A DNA stretch of 64,000 nucleotides, from positions 248,001 to 312,000 of the forward strand of contig JACKLZ010000003.1 of assembly GCA_024235675.1 (NCBI GenBank), given 5' to 3'. The notes under the pieces are model-generated. The model saw only the letters and a program-made list of their open reading frames with translations, searched no databases and was not told the origin of the DNA. Shown one piece after another: positions 34,962 to 43,840 of this stretch; within the stretch, counting starts at the first letter, position 1, and each line of letters opens with the position of its first letter. Both the position numbers and the translations under genes were made by a program. Origin of the DNA: Zoogloeaceae bacterium. GTDB taxonomy: Bacteria > Pseudomonadota > Gammaproteobacteria > Burkholderiales > Rhodocyclaceae.

Positions 34962-36788
34962 TCAGGCGGCCTTCTGGGCGTCGTCGATACGCGCCTTGAC
35001 GTAGCTGCCCGGCGCGTCTTCGAGCACCTTCAGCTTGCCTTTGGCGGGATCACGCGACTCGACCTGCACCTTGTTGTGGCCGGTCACCCAGGCCTGCCAG
35101 TCGGTCCACCACGAGCCTTCATGCTGCACTGACTCGTCGAACCATTCCTGCGAGGATTCGGGCAGTGCCGCGTCTTCGCATACGAAGTAGCCGTACTTGT
35201 TGGCCACCGGCGGGTTGACGATGCCGGCAATATGACCCGAGCCACCCAGCACGAAGCGCACCGGACCGCCGAAGTTGCGCGCACCGATGTAGGTACTCTT
35301 CCACGGGGCAATGTGGTCTTCGATGGTGGAGATGAAGTAGCACGGCACCTTGATCTTGGACAGATCGATCTTGGTGCCGTCGATCTCGACGCCGCCGGGC
35401 TGAACGAGGCGGTTTTCCATGTACAGATTGCGCAGGTAGAAGCTGTGCATCTTGGCCGGCATGCGGGTGGAGTCGGAGTTCCAGTACAGCAGGTCGAAGG
35501 GGAAGGGATCCTTGCCCATCAGGTAGTTGTTCACCACGAAGGACCAGATCAGGTCGTTGGCACGCAGCATGTTGAAGGTGCCGGCCATTTCGGAGCCTTC
35601 GAGGAAGCCGCGCTCGGCCATCTTCTTCTCGAGGCTGGAGACCTGGACTTCGTCGATGAAGACGCCCAGTTCGCCGGGCTCGGAGAAGTCGGTCATGGTG
35701 GTGAAGAAGGTCGCGCTGGCGATGCGTTTCTTGCGCTTGGCGGCCAGGTAGGCCAGCGTGGTGGCCAGCAGCGTGCCGCCCAGGCAGTAGCCGGCGGCGT
35801 TGACTTCTTTTTCGCCGGTTTGCGCTTCGATGGCGTCAAGGGCGGCCAGAATGCCGTCGGTGACGTAGGCATCGAAGCTGCGCTCGGACAGGCTTTCGTC
35901 CGGGTTCACCCAGGAGATCACGAACACCGTGTGGCCTTGGTCAACGGCCCACTTGATGTAGGAGTTCTTCTCGCGCAGGTCGAGGATGTAGAACTTGTTG
36001 ATCCAGGGCGGCACGATCAGCAGCGGACGCTTGAGCACTTTGTCGGTGCTGGGCGTGTATTGCAGCAGCTGCATCATTTCGTTTTCGAACACGACCTTGC
36101 CCGGCGTGGTGGCGACGTTCTTGCCCAACTCGAAGGCAGTGGTGTCGGTCATCTTGACGCGCAGGTTGCCGCCGCCGTCTTCGATGTCGCGCAGCAGGTT
36201 GTTCAGGCCCTTGACCAGGTTCTGACCGTGGTTCTTGACCGTCTCGCGGAACACTTCCGGGTTGGTCAGGGCGAAGTTCGACGGGCTGAGCGCGTCGACG
36301 TACTGACGGGTGTAGAAATTGACCTTCTTCTGGGTCTGCTCTTCGAGGCCCTCGACACCACAGACGGTGTCATGGATGTGGCGGGCGGTGATCAGGTAGG
36401 ACTGCTTGATGAAGTCAAACAGGAAGTGCTCCTGCCACTGCTCGTCCTTGAAGCGCTTGTCGTCCTTGGCAGGGGTGACCACGGGGGGCGCCTGCATGCC
36501 GGAGAAGCGCAGCATGGAGTGCTGCCACAGCGAGAAGTAATCCCACACCAGATTCATCTGGGTCTGGGCAAGTTTGTACGGGTTGGACAGCAGCTTGGCC
36601 ATCATGTCCATGAACGCCTGGGCAATCCCCAGTTCGTCGGCCGGGGCTGCAACGCCCTTTTTGAGTTGACGTTGAACGTGCTCGCTGATCAGGTGCGAGG
36701 CGCGTTGGGCGACTTCGGAGTACGTCTGGGCCAGCTCACTCGGGTCGGGCAGTTCGACAGTCCTGTTTTCTGTTTTCGGAGGTGCCAT
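34962..36788 (-). CDS. phaC: Class I poly(3-hydroxyalkanoate) synthase PhaC
   Basis: This 608-residue enzyme polymerises (R)-3-hydroxyacyl-CoA into PHA granules. The lipase-box-like AAGYCLGGT carries the catalytic cysteine C335, and the catalytic histidine is in GGSGHIAGIVNPP. Its length matches class I enzymes such as that of Ralstonia. The ATG at 36788 (MAPPKTENRTVE) gives this length. It starts 4 bp after the MBL hydrolase gene, so the two are co-transcribed; a strong terminator follows. Confidence 0.95.
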   Translation of the reverse strand: MAPPKTENRTVELPDPSELAQTYSEVAQRASHLISEHVQRQLKKGVAAPADELGIAQAFMDMMAKLLSNPYKLAQTQMNLVWDYFSLWQHSMLRFSGMQAPPVVTPAKDDKRFKDEQWQEHFLFDFIKQSYLITARHIHDTVCGVEGLEEQTQKKVNFYTRQYVDALSPSNFALTNPEVFRETVKNHGQNLVKGLNNLLRDIEDGGGNLRVKMTDTTAFELGKNVATTPGKVVFENEMMQLLQYTPSTDKVLKRPLLIVPPWINKFYILDLREKNSYIKWAVDQGHTVFVISWVNPDESLSERSFDAYVTDGILAALDAIEAQTGEKEVNAAGYCLGGTLLATTLAYLAAKRKKRIASATFFTTMTDFSEPGELGVFIDEVQVSSLEKKMAERGFLEGSEMAGTFNMLRANDLIWSFVVNNYLMGKDPFPFDLLYWNSDSTRMPAKMHSFYLRNLYMENRLVQPGGVEIDGTKIDLSKIKVPCYFISTIEDHIAPWKSTYIGARNFGGPVRFVLGGSGHIAGIVNPPVANKYGYFVCEDAALPESSQEWFDESVQHEGSWWTDWQAWVTGHNKVQVESRDPAKGKLKVLEDAPGSYVKARIDDAQKAA

Positions 36789-36792
36789 GCGT

Positions 36793-37839
36793 TCAATCCT
36801 CAATACTTGGGTGCGCGGTTGAAATAAAGCGGACCACGTCGTCTCCGTCATCGACTTCGCGCAAGTCCCTCCCATGCGCGAGGTAATTCAGGTGGGCGAT
36901 CGCTTCCCCCATTGCGAACATCACCTGGTGTGTGTCCAGCTCACGGGGAAACAAGGTTTCGAGCAGTTGTGCTGCAGTGCGAGGTTCCTGACAGGCGGCC
37001 AGTAACTCATCACAGCGCTCGGCGTGGTGGGTTACCAACTGACTGACTCTCGCTCTAATCCCTTGAAACGGCCTGCCATGTGATGGTAGCACGAGCGTAC
37101 GCTCCGGCAAGTCATTGAAGTGATGGATTGATTCTAAAAACCGACGTAAGGGGTCATCGTTGGGCGTTGCAGCAAAGACGCTGACGTTGGTCGAGATGCG
37201 TGGCAGCAGCATGTCGCCGGAAATCAGCAGATCGCGTGTCGCGCACCACAGGGCGGCGTGTTCCGGTGCATGGCCGTAGCCGGTGATGACTTTCCAGTCG
37301 TGACCGCCGATGCTCAGACAGTCGCCGTGAATCAGCCGGTTGTAGCGGCGGGGCAGGCTGGGGACGCCGCTTCGATAGCGATTTCCGCGTTGTTTCAGTG
37401 CGTCGAGCCGGGTGGCATCCAGGCCGTGATGACGGAATTGCTCGAGCATGTCCTCGGTGCTGAAGCCCGGCAGCTGATGCCACAGCGCGTGGCCGGTCAG
37501 GAATTCGCCTTGCGTCATCCAGATGGGGGCGCCAGTGCGCTGCGACAGCCAGTCGGCCAGCCCGAGGTGGTCCGGGTGGTAGTGGGTGACGATGATGTGG
37601 CCGACCGGTTTGGTCAGGCGATCGAGCGCCGCCTCCCAGAGCGCCTGGATATCCGGCAGGCCGAAGCCGGTATCGACCAGCGTGACGGTGTCGCCATCAT
37701 CGAGGATCCACAAGTTGATGTGATCGAGCGCGAAGGGCAGGGGCATGCGCAACCACTGGACGCCCGGCATTACCGTCAGCCATTGACCGGCCTCCGGAAT
37801 GTCGTCAATCGGGTAAAGCAGCGTCGATGGGGCGTTCAT
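36793..37839 (-). CDS. Metallo-beta-lactamase-fold hydrolase
   Basis: This 348-residue protein has the MBL metal motif THYHPDHLG, a downstream GHAPEH and LISGDMLLP, and a C-terminal winged-helix-like region typical of the glyoxalase II/LACTB2-like group. Such enzymes hydrolyse thioesters or small phosphoesters. It lies directly upstream of phaC with a 4-bp gap. A thioesterase-like role in PHA metabolism is plausible but inferred from position only. Confidence 0.88.
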   Translation of the reverse strand: MNAPSTLLYPIDDIPEAGQWLTVMPGVQWLRMPLPFALDHINLWILDDGDTVTLVDTGFGLPDIQALWEAALDRLTKPVGHIIVTHYHPDHLGLADWLSQRTGAPIWMTQGEFLTGHALWHQLPGFSTEDMLEQFRHHGLDATRLDALKQRGNRYRSGVPSLPRRYNRLIHGDCLSIGGHDWKVITGYGHAPEHAALWCATRDLLISGDMLLPRISTNVSVFAATPNDDPLRRFLESIHHFNDLPERTLVLPSHGRPFQGIRARVSQLVTHHAERCDELLAACQEPRTAAQLLETLFPRELDTHQVMFAMGEAIAHLNYLAHGRDLREVDDGDDVVRFISTAHPSIED

Positions 37840-37975
37840 GCGAGATTCTCCTTGCCGGGGTGATTGCTTCGATGTTTGAATTCTGATTAACTGAATAAAT
37901 CGCCAGTCGGCGATTGTTCCATAAAAAACAATTAATTAACCGGGTTGCCGCGGGATTTCTTGCGGCGCAGCATTC

Positions 37976-38386
37976 ATGAACGCCGAACGCACATATACGA
38001 TTACCGAGCTGGCGCGCGAATTCGACATCACGCCGCGCGCCATCCGCTTTTACGAAGATCAGGGCTTGCTGACCCCTGACCGCGCCGGACGCACCCGGGT
38101 GTATTCCCGGGCAGACCGTACGCGCCTGAAGCTCTCGCTGCGCGGCAAGCGTCTCGGCCTCACGCTGGCCGAAATCAAGCAGATTCTCGACATGTACGGC
38201 GGCGCCAGCAACACCGAGCCGCAGCTTGACCGCTTCCTCAATGTGCTTGGCGAGCGTCGCGCCGCGTTGGCTCAGCAGCTTGAGGACATCGAAGTGGTGC
38301 TTGGCGAAATCGACATGCTTGAGCGTCAGTGTCGTGATCTTCTCAACGACCGAATGTCGGACAAAAGCGAAAACCAGGGCACGTAG
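37976..38386 (+). CDS. liuR: MerR-family regulator LiuR
   Basis: This 136-residue MerR-family protein has the N-terminal helix-turn-helix (YTITELAREFDITPRAIRFYEDQGLL) and a coiled-coil dimerisation helix, without an obvious metal-binding cysteine set. LiuR regulators control leucine and isovalerate utilisation in proteobacteria. The assignment rests on the adjacent liu genes and a perfect palindrome downstream. The gene is followed by its own terminator, which overlaps the stop codon. Confidence 0.85.
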   Translation: MNAERTYTITELAREFDITPRAIRFYEDQGLLTPDRAGRTRVYSRADRTRLKLSLRGKRLGLTLAEIKQILDMYGGASNTEPQLDRFLNVLGERRAALAQQLEDIEVVLGEIDMLERQCRDLLNDRMSDKSENQGT

Positions 38387-38401
38387 GCCTTGGTTTTTTT
38401 T
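38372..38401 (+). terminator. Rho-independent terminator of liuR
   Basis: AACCAGGGC (38372-38380) pairs with GCCTTGGTT (38387-38395), with one G-T pair, and is followed by a run of eight T. The TAG stop codon of liuR is in the loop. It insulates liuR from the liu promoter immediately downstream. Confidence 0.82.
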
Positions 38402-38410
38402 CCAATTTAC

Positions 38411-38432
38411 TTTACGTTTACGTAAACGTAAA
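38411..38432 (+). promoter_or_regulatory. Perfect 22-bp palindrome, candidate LiuR operator of the liu operon
   Basis: The half-site TTTACGTTTAC is followed directly by its exact reverse complement. It lies between the liuR terminator and the first liu-operon gene (ATG at 38454). MerR-type regulators bind long spacers between -35 and -10, and a TTTAC(T/G) hexamer at the left and an AT-rich stretch at the right fit such a promoter loosely. Its position makes it the probable control site for 38454 onward. Confidence 0.72.
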
Positions 38433-38453
38433 TACAAGTCCTTGTGAGGCCTC

Positions 38454-38912
38454 ATGAAAACAGCGCCGATTTTCACCCCGCGGGACCCGGTGTTCGCGGC
38501 ACGCGTGCGCGCCAGCTTCGAGGCACAGCCGCTGATGGGCTTCATCGGCGCCACCTTGGTGTCGGTTGAGCCGGGCCTGTGCGTGATTGAGCTGCCGTTT
38601 CGGTCGGAGCTTGCGCAGCAGAACGGATTCTTTCATGGCGGCATCGTCGGCACGCTGGCTGACAACGCCGGTGGTTTTGCCGCCTATAGTTTGATGGCAC
38701 CCGAAGCCGGCGTGCTGACGGTGGAATACAAGCTCAACCTGATGGCCCCCGCCAAAGGCGAGCGACTGGTGGCCGAAGGGGCGGTACTTCGGTCCGGGCG
38801 GAACCTGGTGGTGTCCCGCGCCGAGGTGTATGTCCTTGGCGAGGCGGGGAAAATCCACTGTGCCACAATGCAGCAGACACTGATGACCATGCACGGCAAG
38901 GGCGTCGCCTGA
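38454..38912 (+). CDS. PaaI-like hotdog thioesterase
   Basis: This 152-residue protein has the hotdog-fold signature QQNGFFHGGIVGTLADNAGG and the LTVEYKLNLMAPAKGERLVAEG strand pair. It likely hydrolyses an acyl-CoA, and its place at the head of the liu operon suggests release of CoA from dead-end branched or aromatic acyl-CoAs. The exact substrate is not known. It begins 22 bp after the palindromic operator. Confidence 0.85.
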   Translation: MKTAPIFTPRDPVFAARVRASFEAQPLMGFIGATLVSVEPGLCVIELPFRSELAQQNGFFHGGIVGTLADNAGGFAAYSLMAPEAGVLTVEYKLNLMAPAKGERLVAEGAVLRSGRNLVVSRAEVYVLGEAGKIHCATMQQTLMTMHGKGVA

Positions 38913-38944
38913 AGCCGGACGAGACTGAACGAGGAGACTGATTG

Positions 38945-40117
38945 ATGAACATTCCGAGCCTGAACTTCGAGCTGGGCGAGACCATCGACATGCTGCGTGA
39001 CGCAGTGTGGGACTTTGCCAGCAACGAGATTGCCCCGCGTGCCACCGAGATCGACCAGAAGAATGAATTTCCGGCCGAGCTGTGGAAGAAGCTGGGCGAT
39101 CTGGGTCTGCACGGCATGACCGCCGAGGAAGAATACGGCGGCACGCAGATGGGCTATCTGGCGCACATCGTGGCGCTCGAAGAAGTCTCGCGCGCCTCCG
39201 CCTCGGTCGGCCTGTCCTACGGCGCGCACTCCAATCTGTGCGTCAACCAGATCCGCCGCAACGGTACGGCCGCGCAGAAGCAGAAGTATCTGCCCAAGCT
39301 GATCTCCGGCGACCATGTGGGCGCGCTGGCGATGAGCGAGCCGAATGCCGGCTCCGACGTGGTGAGCATGAAGCTGCGCGCCGACAAGAAAGGCGACCGC
39401 TATGTGCTGAACGGCTCGAAGATGTGGATCACCAACGGCGGCGACGCCGACACGCTGGTGGTGTACGCCAAGACCGACCTCAACGCCGGGCCGAAAGGCA
39501 TGACTGCCTTCATCATCGAGAAGGGCATGAAGGGCTTCTCCTGCGGCACCCACCTCGACAAGCTGGGCATGCGCGGCTCGAACACCTATCCGCTGTTCTT
39601 TGACGACGTTGAAGTCCCCGAAGAAAACGTGCTGGGTACCGTCGGCGGCGGCGTCAAGGTGCTGATGAGCGGCCTCGACTACGAGCGTGCCGTGCTGTGC
39701 GGTGGTCCGCTGGGCATCATGGCTGCGTGCATGGATGCGGTCGTGCCCTTTGTGCACGAGCGCAAGCAGTTCGGCCAGGCCATCGGTGAGTTCCAGCTGA
39801 TGCAGGGCAAGCTGGCCGACATGTACTCCACCTGGATGGCCACCCGCGCCTATGTGTATGCCGTGGGCCGCGCCTGCGACCGGGCCGACCACGCCCGCGC
39901 GCTGCGCAAGGACGCCGCCGGCGCGATTCTGTACTCGGCCGAAAAAGCCACCTGGATGGCCGGCGAGGCGATTCAGACCCTCGGCGGTGTGGGCTATACC
40001 AATGAGTACCCGGTCGGCCGTTTGTGGCGTGACGCCAAGCTGTACGAAATCGGCGCCGGCACCAGCGAGATCCGCCGGATGCTGATCGGCCGCGAACTGT
40101 TCTCCGAAACGCTGTAA
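38945..40117 (+). CDS. liuA: Isovaleryl-CoA dehydrogenase
   Basis: This 390-residue flavoprotein oxidises isovaleryl-CoA to 3-methylcrotonyl-CoA, the first dedicated step of leucine catabolism. The segment LMSGLDYERAVLCGGPLGIM matches the distinctive catalytic-glutamate region of isovaleryl-CoA dehydrogenases, where the base lies in this loop rather than near the C-terminus. Other acyl-CoA dehydrogenase signatures (MSEPNAGSDV, QTLGGVGYTNEYPV) are present. The ATG at 38945 is preferred over the preceding TTG. Confidence 0.93.
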   Translation: MNIPSLNFELGETIDMLRDAVWDFASNEIAPRATEIDQKNEFPAELWKKLGDLGLHGMTAEEEYGGTQMGYLAHIVALEEVSRASASVGLSYGAHSNLCVNQIRRNGTAAQKQKYLPKLISGDHVGALAMSEPNAGSDVVSMKLRADKKGDRYVLNGSKMWITNGGDADTLVVYAKTDLNAGPKGMTAFIIEKGMKGFSCGTHLDKLGMRGSNTYPLFFDDVEVPEENVLGTVGGGVKVLMSGLDYERAVLCGGPLGIMAACMDAVVPFVHERKQFGQAIGEFQLMQGKLADMYSTWMATRAYVYAVGRACDRADHARALRKDAAGAILYSAEKATWMAGEAIQTLGGVGYTNEYPVGRLWRDAKLYEIGAGTSEIRRMLIGRELFSETL

Positions 40118-40196
40118 TGAATAGGGGGCGGGCGACCGAACGTTCGCGCGTGCGCGCCCGCCCTCCGGTATCGTTCCGGATTGTCTTCAATCCTGC

Positions 40197-41348
40197 ATGA
40201 GCGTGACCATGGCAAACCAACTTCGCATCCTCGACACCACCCACACCACCGAGCTGGAGCAAGTGCGTCAGTTCTTCCGCAACTATGCGGCATGGCTGGG
40301 GGTGGATCTGTGCTTCCAGAACTTCGATGCCGAGATGGCGTCCCTGCCTGGCGCGTATTCGGCGCCGGACGGGCGACTGTTTCTGGCCGAGGTGGATGGT
40401 CAGCCTGCCGGTTGCGTCGGCATTCGCAAGTTCTCCGAAGGTGTCTGTGAGATGAAGCGGCTGTATGTCGAGCCGTCCATGCGCGGGCACGGTGTCGGGC
40501 GCGATCTGGCGCTGGCGGCCATTCGCACCGCCAAGGAGCTGGGCTACAAGCGCATCATGCTCGACACGCTGCCGGCCATGCGCATTGCCGTAAAGCTCTA
40601 CCGCGAACTCGGCTTTACCGAAGCGCCGGCCTATTACCCGACGCCGATCGAGGGCACGATTTTCCTGTCGCTCGATCTCTCCGGCTGGTCGGAGGCGGCG
40701 GTGATGAACGAGAACCTCTTTCACCTCTTTGACTACAACCGCGCCTGGGCGCGTCAGATGGGCGAGGTTGATCCGCAGTTTTTCGAGAAACTGGCCAAGC
40801 TTCAGTCGCCCGAATACCTGTGGATCGGCTGCTCCGATTCGCGCGTGCCGGCCAACCAGATCGTCGGCCTGTTGCCGGGCGAGGTTTTCGTCCATCGCAA
40901 CGTGGCCAACGTGGTGGTGCACACCGATCTGAACTGCCTGTCGGTCATTCAGTTTGCGGTCGATGTGCTCAAGGTCAAGCACATCATGGTGGTCGGTCAC
41001 TACGGCTGCGGTGGCGTGCGCGCGGCACTCAATCGCGACCGCGTTGGCCTGGTCGACCTGTGGCTGCGCCATGTGCAGGATGTTCACACCAAGCACATGT
41101 CGCTGGTCGGCGAGGTGCCGCCCGAGATGCGTCACGATCGTCTCTGCGAGCTGAACGTGGTCGAGCAAGTCATCAATGTGTGCCAGACCATCGTGGTACA
41201 GGACGCCTGGGCCCGTGGCCAGCCGCTCACCGTGCATGGCTGGGTGTATGGCCTGAAAGACGGTTTGATGAATGACCTTGGGCTGACCGTGAGTCGCCCG
41301 CAAGATCTGGTGCCGCGCTATGCCGCGGCGCTCGACGCACTGCACTGA
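40197..41348 (+). CDS. GNAT acetyltransferase - beta-carbonic anhydrase fusion
   Basis: This 383-residue protein fuses two enzymes in one frame. Residues about 1-165 form a GNAT domain (LYVEPSMRGHGVGRDLALAAI acyl-CoA loop). Residues about 175-383 form a beta-carbonic anhydrase with zinc ligands C212, H268 and C271 and the D214-R216 pair in CSDSR, and HYGCGG. The anhydrase half interconverts CO2 and bicarbonate. It lies in the liu operon beside a biotin carboxylase, which consumes bicarbonate. The GNAT substrate is unknown. The two halves are continuous with no sign of frameshift. Confidence 0.9.
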   Translation: MSVTMANQLRILDTTHTTELEQVRQFFRNYAAWLGVDLCFQNFDAEMASLPGAYSAPDGRLFLAEVDGQPAGCVGIRKFSEGVCEMKRLYVEPSMRGHGVGRDLALAAIRTAKELGYKRIMLDTLPAMRIAVKLYRELGFTEAPAYYPTPIEGTIFLSLDLSGWSEAAVMNENLFHLFDYNRAWARQMGEVDPQFFEKLAKLQSPEYLWIGCSDSRVPANQIVGLLPGEVFVHRNVANVVVHTDLNCLSVIQFAVDVLKVKHIMVVGHYGCGGVRAALNRDRVGLVDLWLRHVQDVHTKHMSLVGEVPPEMRHDRLCELNVVEQVINVCQTIVVQDAWARGQPLTVHGWVYGLKDGLMNDLGLTVSRPQDLVPRYAAALDALH

Positions 41349-41390
41349 GCCGTGCCCCCAAAACAACAGACAGAGAATCAGGAGTTCCGT

Positions 41391-42581
41391 ATGAATGACC
41401 CCGTCGTAATCGTTTCTGCCGCACGCACGCCCATGGGTGGTTTTCAGGGCGAGCTGTCCAGCCTGAGTGCGCCGCAACTGGGCGCCGCCGCCATCGCTGC
41501 GGCCGTCGAGCGTGCCGGCCTCAAGCCGGAACAGGTTGAAGAACTCATTCTCGGTTGTGTGCTGCCGGCGGGTGTCGGTCAGGCCCCGGCCCGTCAGGCG
41601 GCCATCGGTGCCGGCTTGCCGCTGAGCACCGCGTGCGCCACGGTCAGCAAGGTCTGTGGCTCGGGCATGAAAGCCACCATGCTGGCCCACGACATGCTGC
41701 TCGCCGGCAGCAATCAGGTGATCGTCGCGGGCGGCATGGAGTCGATGAGCAACGCCCCCTACCTGCTGCCCAAGGCGCGCAGCGGCTACCGCCTCGGCCA
41801 CGGCCAGATGATCGACCACATGTTCTTCGACGGCCTCGAAGACCGCTACAGCAAGGAAACCAATGGTCGCCTGATGGGCACCTTTGCCGAAGACTGCGCC
41901 GGTCACTACAGCTTCAGCCGCGAAGCGCAGGACGAATTCGCCATCAGCTCGACCACCCGTGCGCAGGATGCCATCAATGGCACCGGCTTTGATTGGGAAG
42001 TGACGCCCGTCACCGTCGCCAGCCGCAAGGGCGACGTGGTGGTCGACAAGGACGAGCAGCCGCTCAAGGCCAAGCTCGACAAGATCGGCACGCTCAAGCC
42101 CGCCTTCTCGAAGGACGGCACGGTCACCGCCGCCAACTCCTCGTCGATCTCCGACGGTGCCGCCGCACTCACGCTGATGCGCCGCTCCACCGCCGAGTCG
42201 CTCGGCCTCAAGCCGATCGCCACCATTGTGGGTCATGCCACCCATGCGCAAGAGCCGCGCTGGTTTACCACCGCGCCGGTCGGCGCCATGCAAAAAGTGC
42301 TCGGCAAGGTCGGCTGGAGCGTGGCCGATGTGGATCTGTGGGAAATCAACGAAGCCTTCGCCGTAGTCGCCATGGCCGCCATGAAGGAACTGGATCTGGA
42401 CCACGCCAAGGTCAACGTGAACGGCGGCGCCTGCGCCCTCGGTCACCCGATCGGCGCGTCCGGCGCCCGCATCATCGTCACGCTGCTCGGCGCGCTGCGC
42501 GCCCGGGGGCTCAAGCGGGGCGTGGCCAGCCTGTGTATCGGTGGCGGCGAAGCCACCGCCATGGCCATCGAGATGGATTGA
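41391..42581 (+). CDS. Acetyl-CoA C-acetyltransferase (thiolase)
   Basis: This 396-residue thiolase has the acyl-enzyme cysteine in STACATVSKVCGSGMK, the NGGACALGHPIGASGARI signature and the C-terminal CIGGGEATA. It cleaves acetoacetyl-CoA to two acetyl-CoA or does the reverse. In this operon it probably handles acetoacetyl-CoA formed from HMG-CoA lyase product, though no acetoacetyl-CoA synthetase or transferase gene is seen nearby. AGGAG precedes the ATG at 41391. Confidence 0.92.
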   Translation: MNDPVVIVSAARTPMGGFQGELSSLSAPQLGAAAIAAAVERAGLKPEQVEELILGCVLPAGVGQAPARQAAIGAGLPLSTACATVSKVCGSGMKATMLAHDMLLAGSNQVIVAGGMESMSNAPYLLPKARSGYRLGHGQMIDHMFFDGLEDRYSKETNGRLMGTFAEDCAGHYSFSREAQDEFAISSTTRAQDAINGTGFDWEVTPVTVASRKGDVVVDKDEQPLKAKLDKIGTLKPAFSKDGTVTAANSSSISDGAAALTLMRRSTAESLGLKPIATIVGHATHAQEPRWFTTAPVGAMQKVLGKVGWSVADVDLWEINEAFAVVAMAAMKELDLDHAKVNVNGGACALGHPIGASGARIIVTLLGALRARGLKRGVASLCIGGGEATAMAIEMD

Positions 42582-42594
42582 ATCTGACTGGCAC

Positions 42595-42643
42595 CGCGGC
42601 CCGTCCGGGCCGCGACACGATACGGACGGGCGATCCATCGCCC
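42595..42643. repeat. Two tandem hairpins between thiolase and acyl-CoA dehydrogenase genes
   Basis: CGCGGCCCG/CGGGCCGCG (42595-42603, 42606-42614) and GGGCGA/TCGCCC (42628-42633, 42638-42643) form perfect stems. There is no T-tract, so they are more likely to tune mRNA stability or partial read-through than to terminate. Confidence 0.45.
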
Positions 42644-42675
42644 GCCACAAAAAAGAGTATGAGGAGAGCAGCACC

Positions 42676-43809
42676 ATGATCCTGACCCAAGAACAGGAAA
42701 TGATTCGCGACGCCATGCGGGACTTCTCGCGCGAGCGTCTGGCCCCCTTCGCCGAAGCCTGGGACCGCGATCACACCTTCCCGCGCGAAGCGCTCAAGGA
42801 GCTGGCCGAACTCGGCGCACTGGGCATGGTGGTGCCCGAGCAGTGGGGCGGCGCCGGCATGGATTACATGAGCCTGGTGCTGGCGATTGAAGAAATCGCC
42901 GCCGGTGATGGCGCCACCTCGACCATCGTCAGCGTGCAGAACTCGCTGGCTTGCGGCATTCCCAATCGCTATGGCAACGACGCGCAAAAAGAACAGTGGC
43001 TCAAGCCGCTCGCCAAAGGCGAGATGCTCGGCTGCTTCTGCCTGACCGAGCCGCATGTCGGCTCTGACGCCGGGGCGATCAAGACCACGGCGGTGCGCGA
43101 CGGTGACGAATGGGTGATCAACGGCGTCAAGCAGTTCATCACCACCGGCCGCGAGGCCGACGTGGCCATCGTGTTCGCCGTCACCGACAAGGCTGCCGGC
43201 AAGAAAGGCATCTCCTGCTTTCTGGTGCCGACCAAGACCCCGGGCTACATCGTCGCCCGCATTGAAGAGAAGATGGGCCAGAAGGCCTCCGACACCGCGC
43301 AGATCCTGTTTGAGAACTGCCGTGTGCCGGCCGACGCGCTGCTCGGTGAAGAAGGGCAGGGCTACAAGATCGCGCTGTCCAACCTCGAAGCCGGCCGTAT
43401 CGGCATCGCCTCGCAGTGCCTCGGCATGGCCCGTGCCGCGCTCGAAGCGGCGGTCAAATACGCCCATGAGCGCGAAACCTTCGGCAAGCCGATCTTCGAG
43501 CATCAGGCGGTCAACTTCCGCCTTGCTGACATGGCCACTCAACTCGAAGCCGCGCGCCAACTGGTGTGGCATGCCGCCAGCCTCAAGGACGCCGGCCGAC
43601 CGTGTCTGAAAGAAGCCTCGATGGCCAAGCTGTTTGCCTCCGAGATGGCCGAAAAAGTGTGCTCCGACGCCATCCAGATCCACGGTGGCTACGGCTATGT
43701 GACCGACTTCCCGGTCGAGCGCATCTACCGCGACGTGCGCGTGTGCCAGATCTACGAAGGCGCCAGCGACATCCAGCGCCTGGTCATTGGCCGCGCCCTG
43801 GCCGACTGA
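42676..43809 (+). CDS. Acyl-CoA dehydrogenase (short/branched chain)
   Basis: This 377-residue flavoprotein has CFCLTEPHVGSDAG at the FAD site and HGGYGYVTDFPVERIYRDVRVCQIYEGAS with the C-terminal catalytic glutamate typical of short-chain and branched-chain acyl-CoA dehydrogenases. It differs in catalytic-base position from the isovaleryl-CoA enzyme in the same operon, so it likely acts on another acyl-CoA such as 2-methylbutyryl-, isobutyryl- or butyryl-CoA. GAGGAG lies upstream of the ATG. Confidence 0.9.
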   Translation: MILTQEQEMIRDAMRDFSRERLAPFAEAWDRDHTFPREALKELAELGALGMVVPEQWGGAGMDYMSLVLAIEEIAAGDGATSTIVSVQNSLACGIPNRYGNDAQKEQWLKPLAKGEMLGCFCLTEPHVGSDAGAIKTTAVRDGDEWVINGVKQFITTGREADVAIVFAVTDKAAGKKGISCFLVPTKTPGYIVARIEEKMGQKASDTAQILFENCRVPADALLGEEGQGYKIALSNLEAGRIGIASQCLGMARAALEAAVKYAHERETFGKPIFEHQAVNFRLADMATQLEAARQLVWHAASLKDAGRPCLKEASMAKLFASEMAEKVCSDAIQIHGGYGYVTDFPVERIYRDVRVCQIYEGASDIQRLVIGRALAD

Positions 43810-43840
43810 TCGCTCCCCCAAGCCCAACAGAGACCCAATC

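Noticed and set aside
39717..42716. A 999-codon open frame on the minus strand
   Set aside because: It runs antisense across isovaleryl-CoA dehydrogenase, the GNAT-CA fusion and thiolase genes, which are clearly real.
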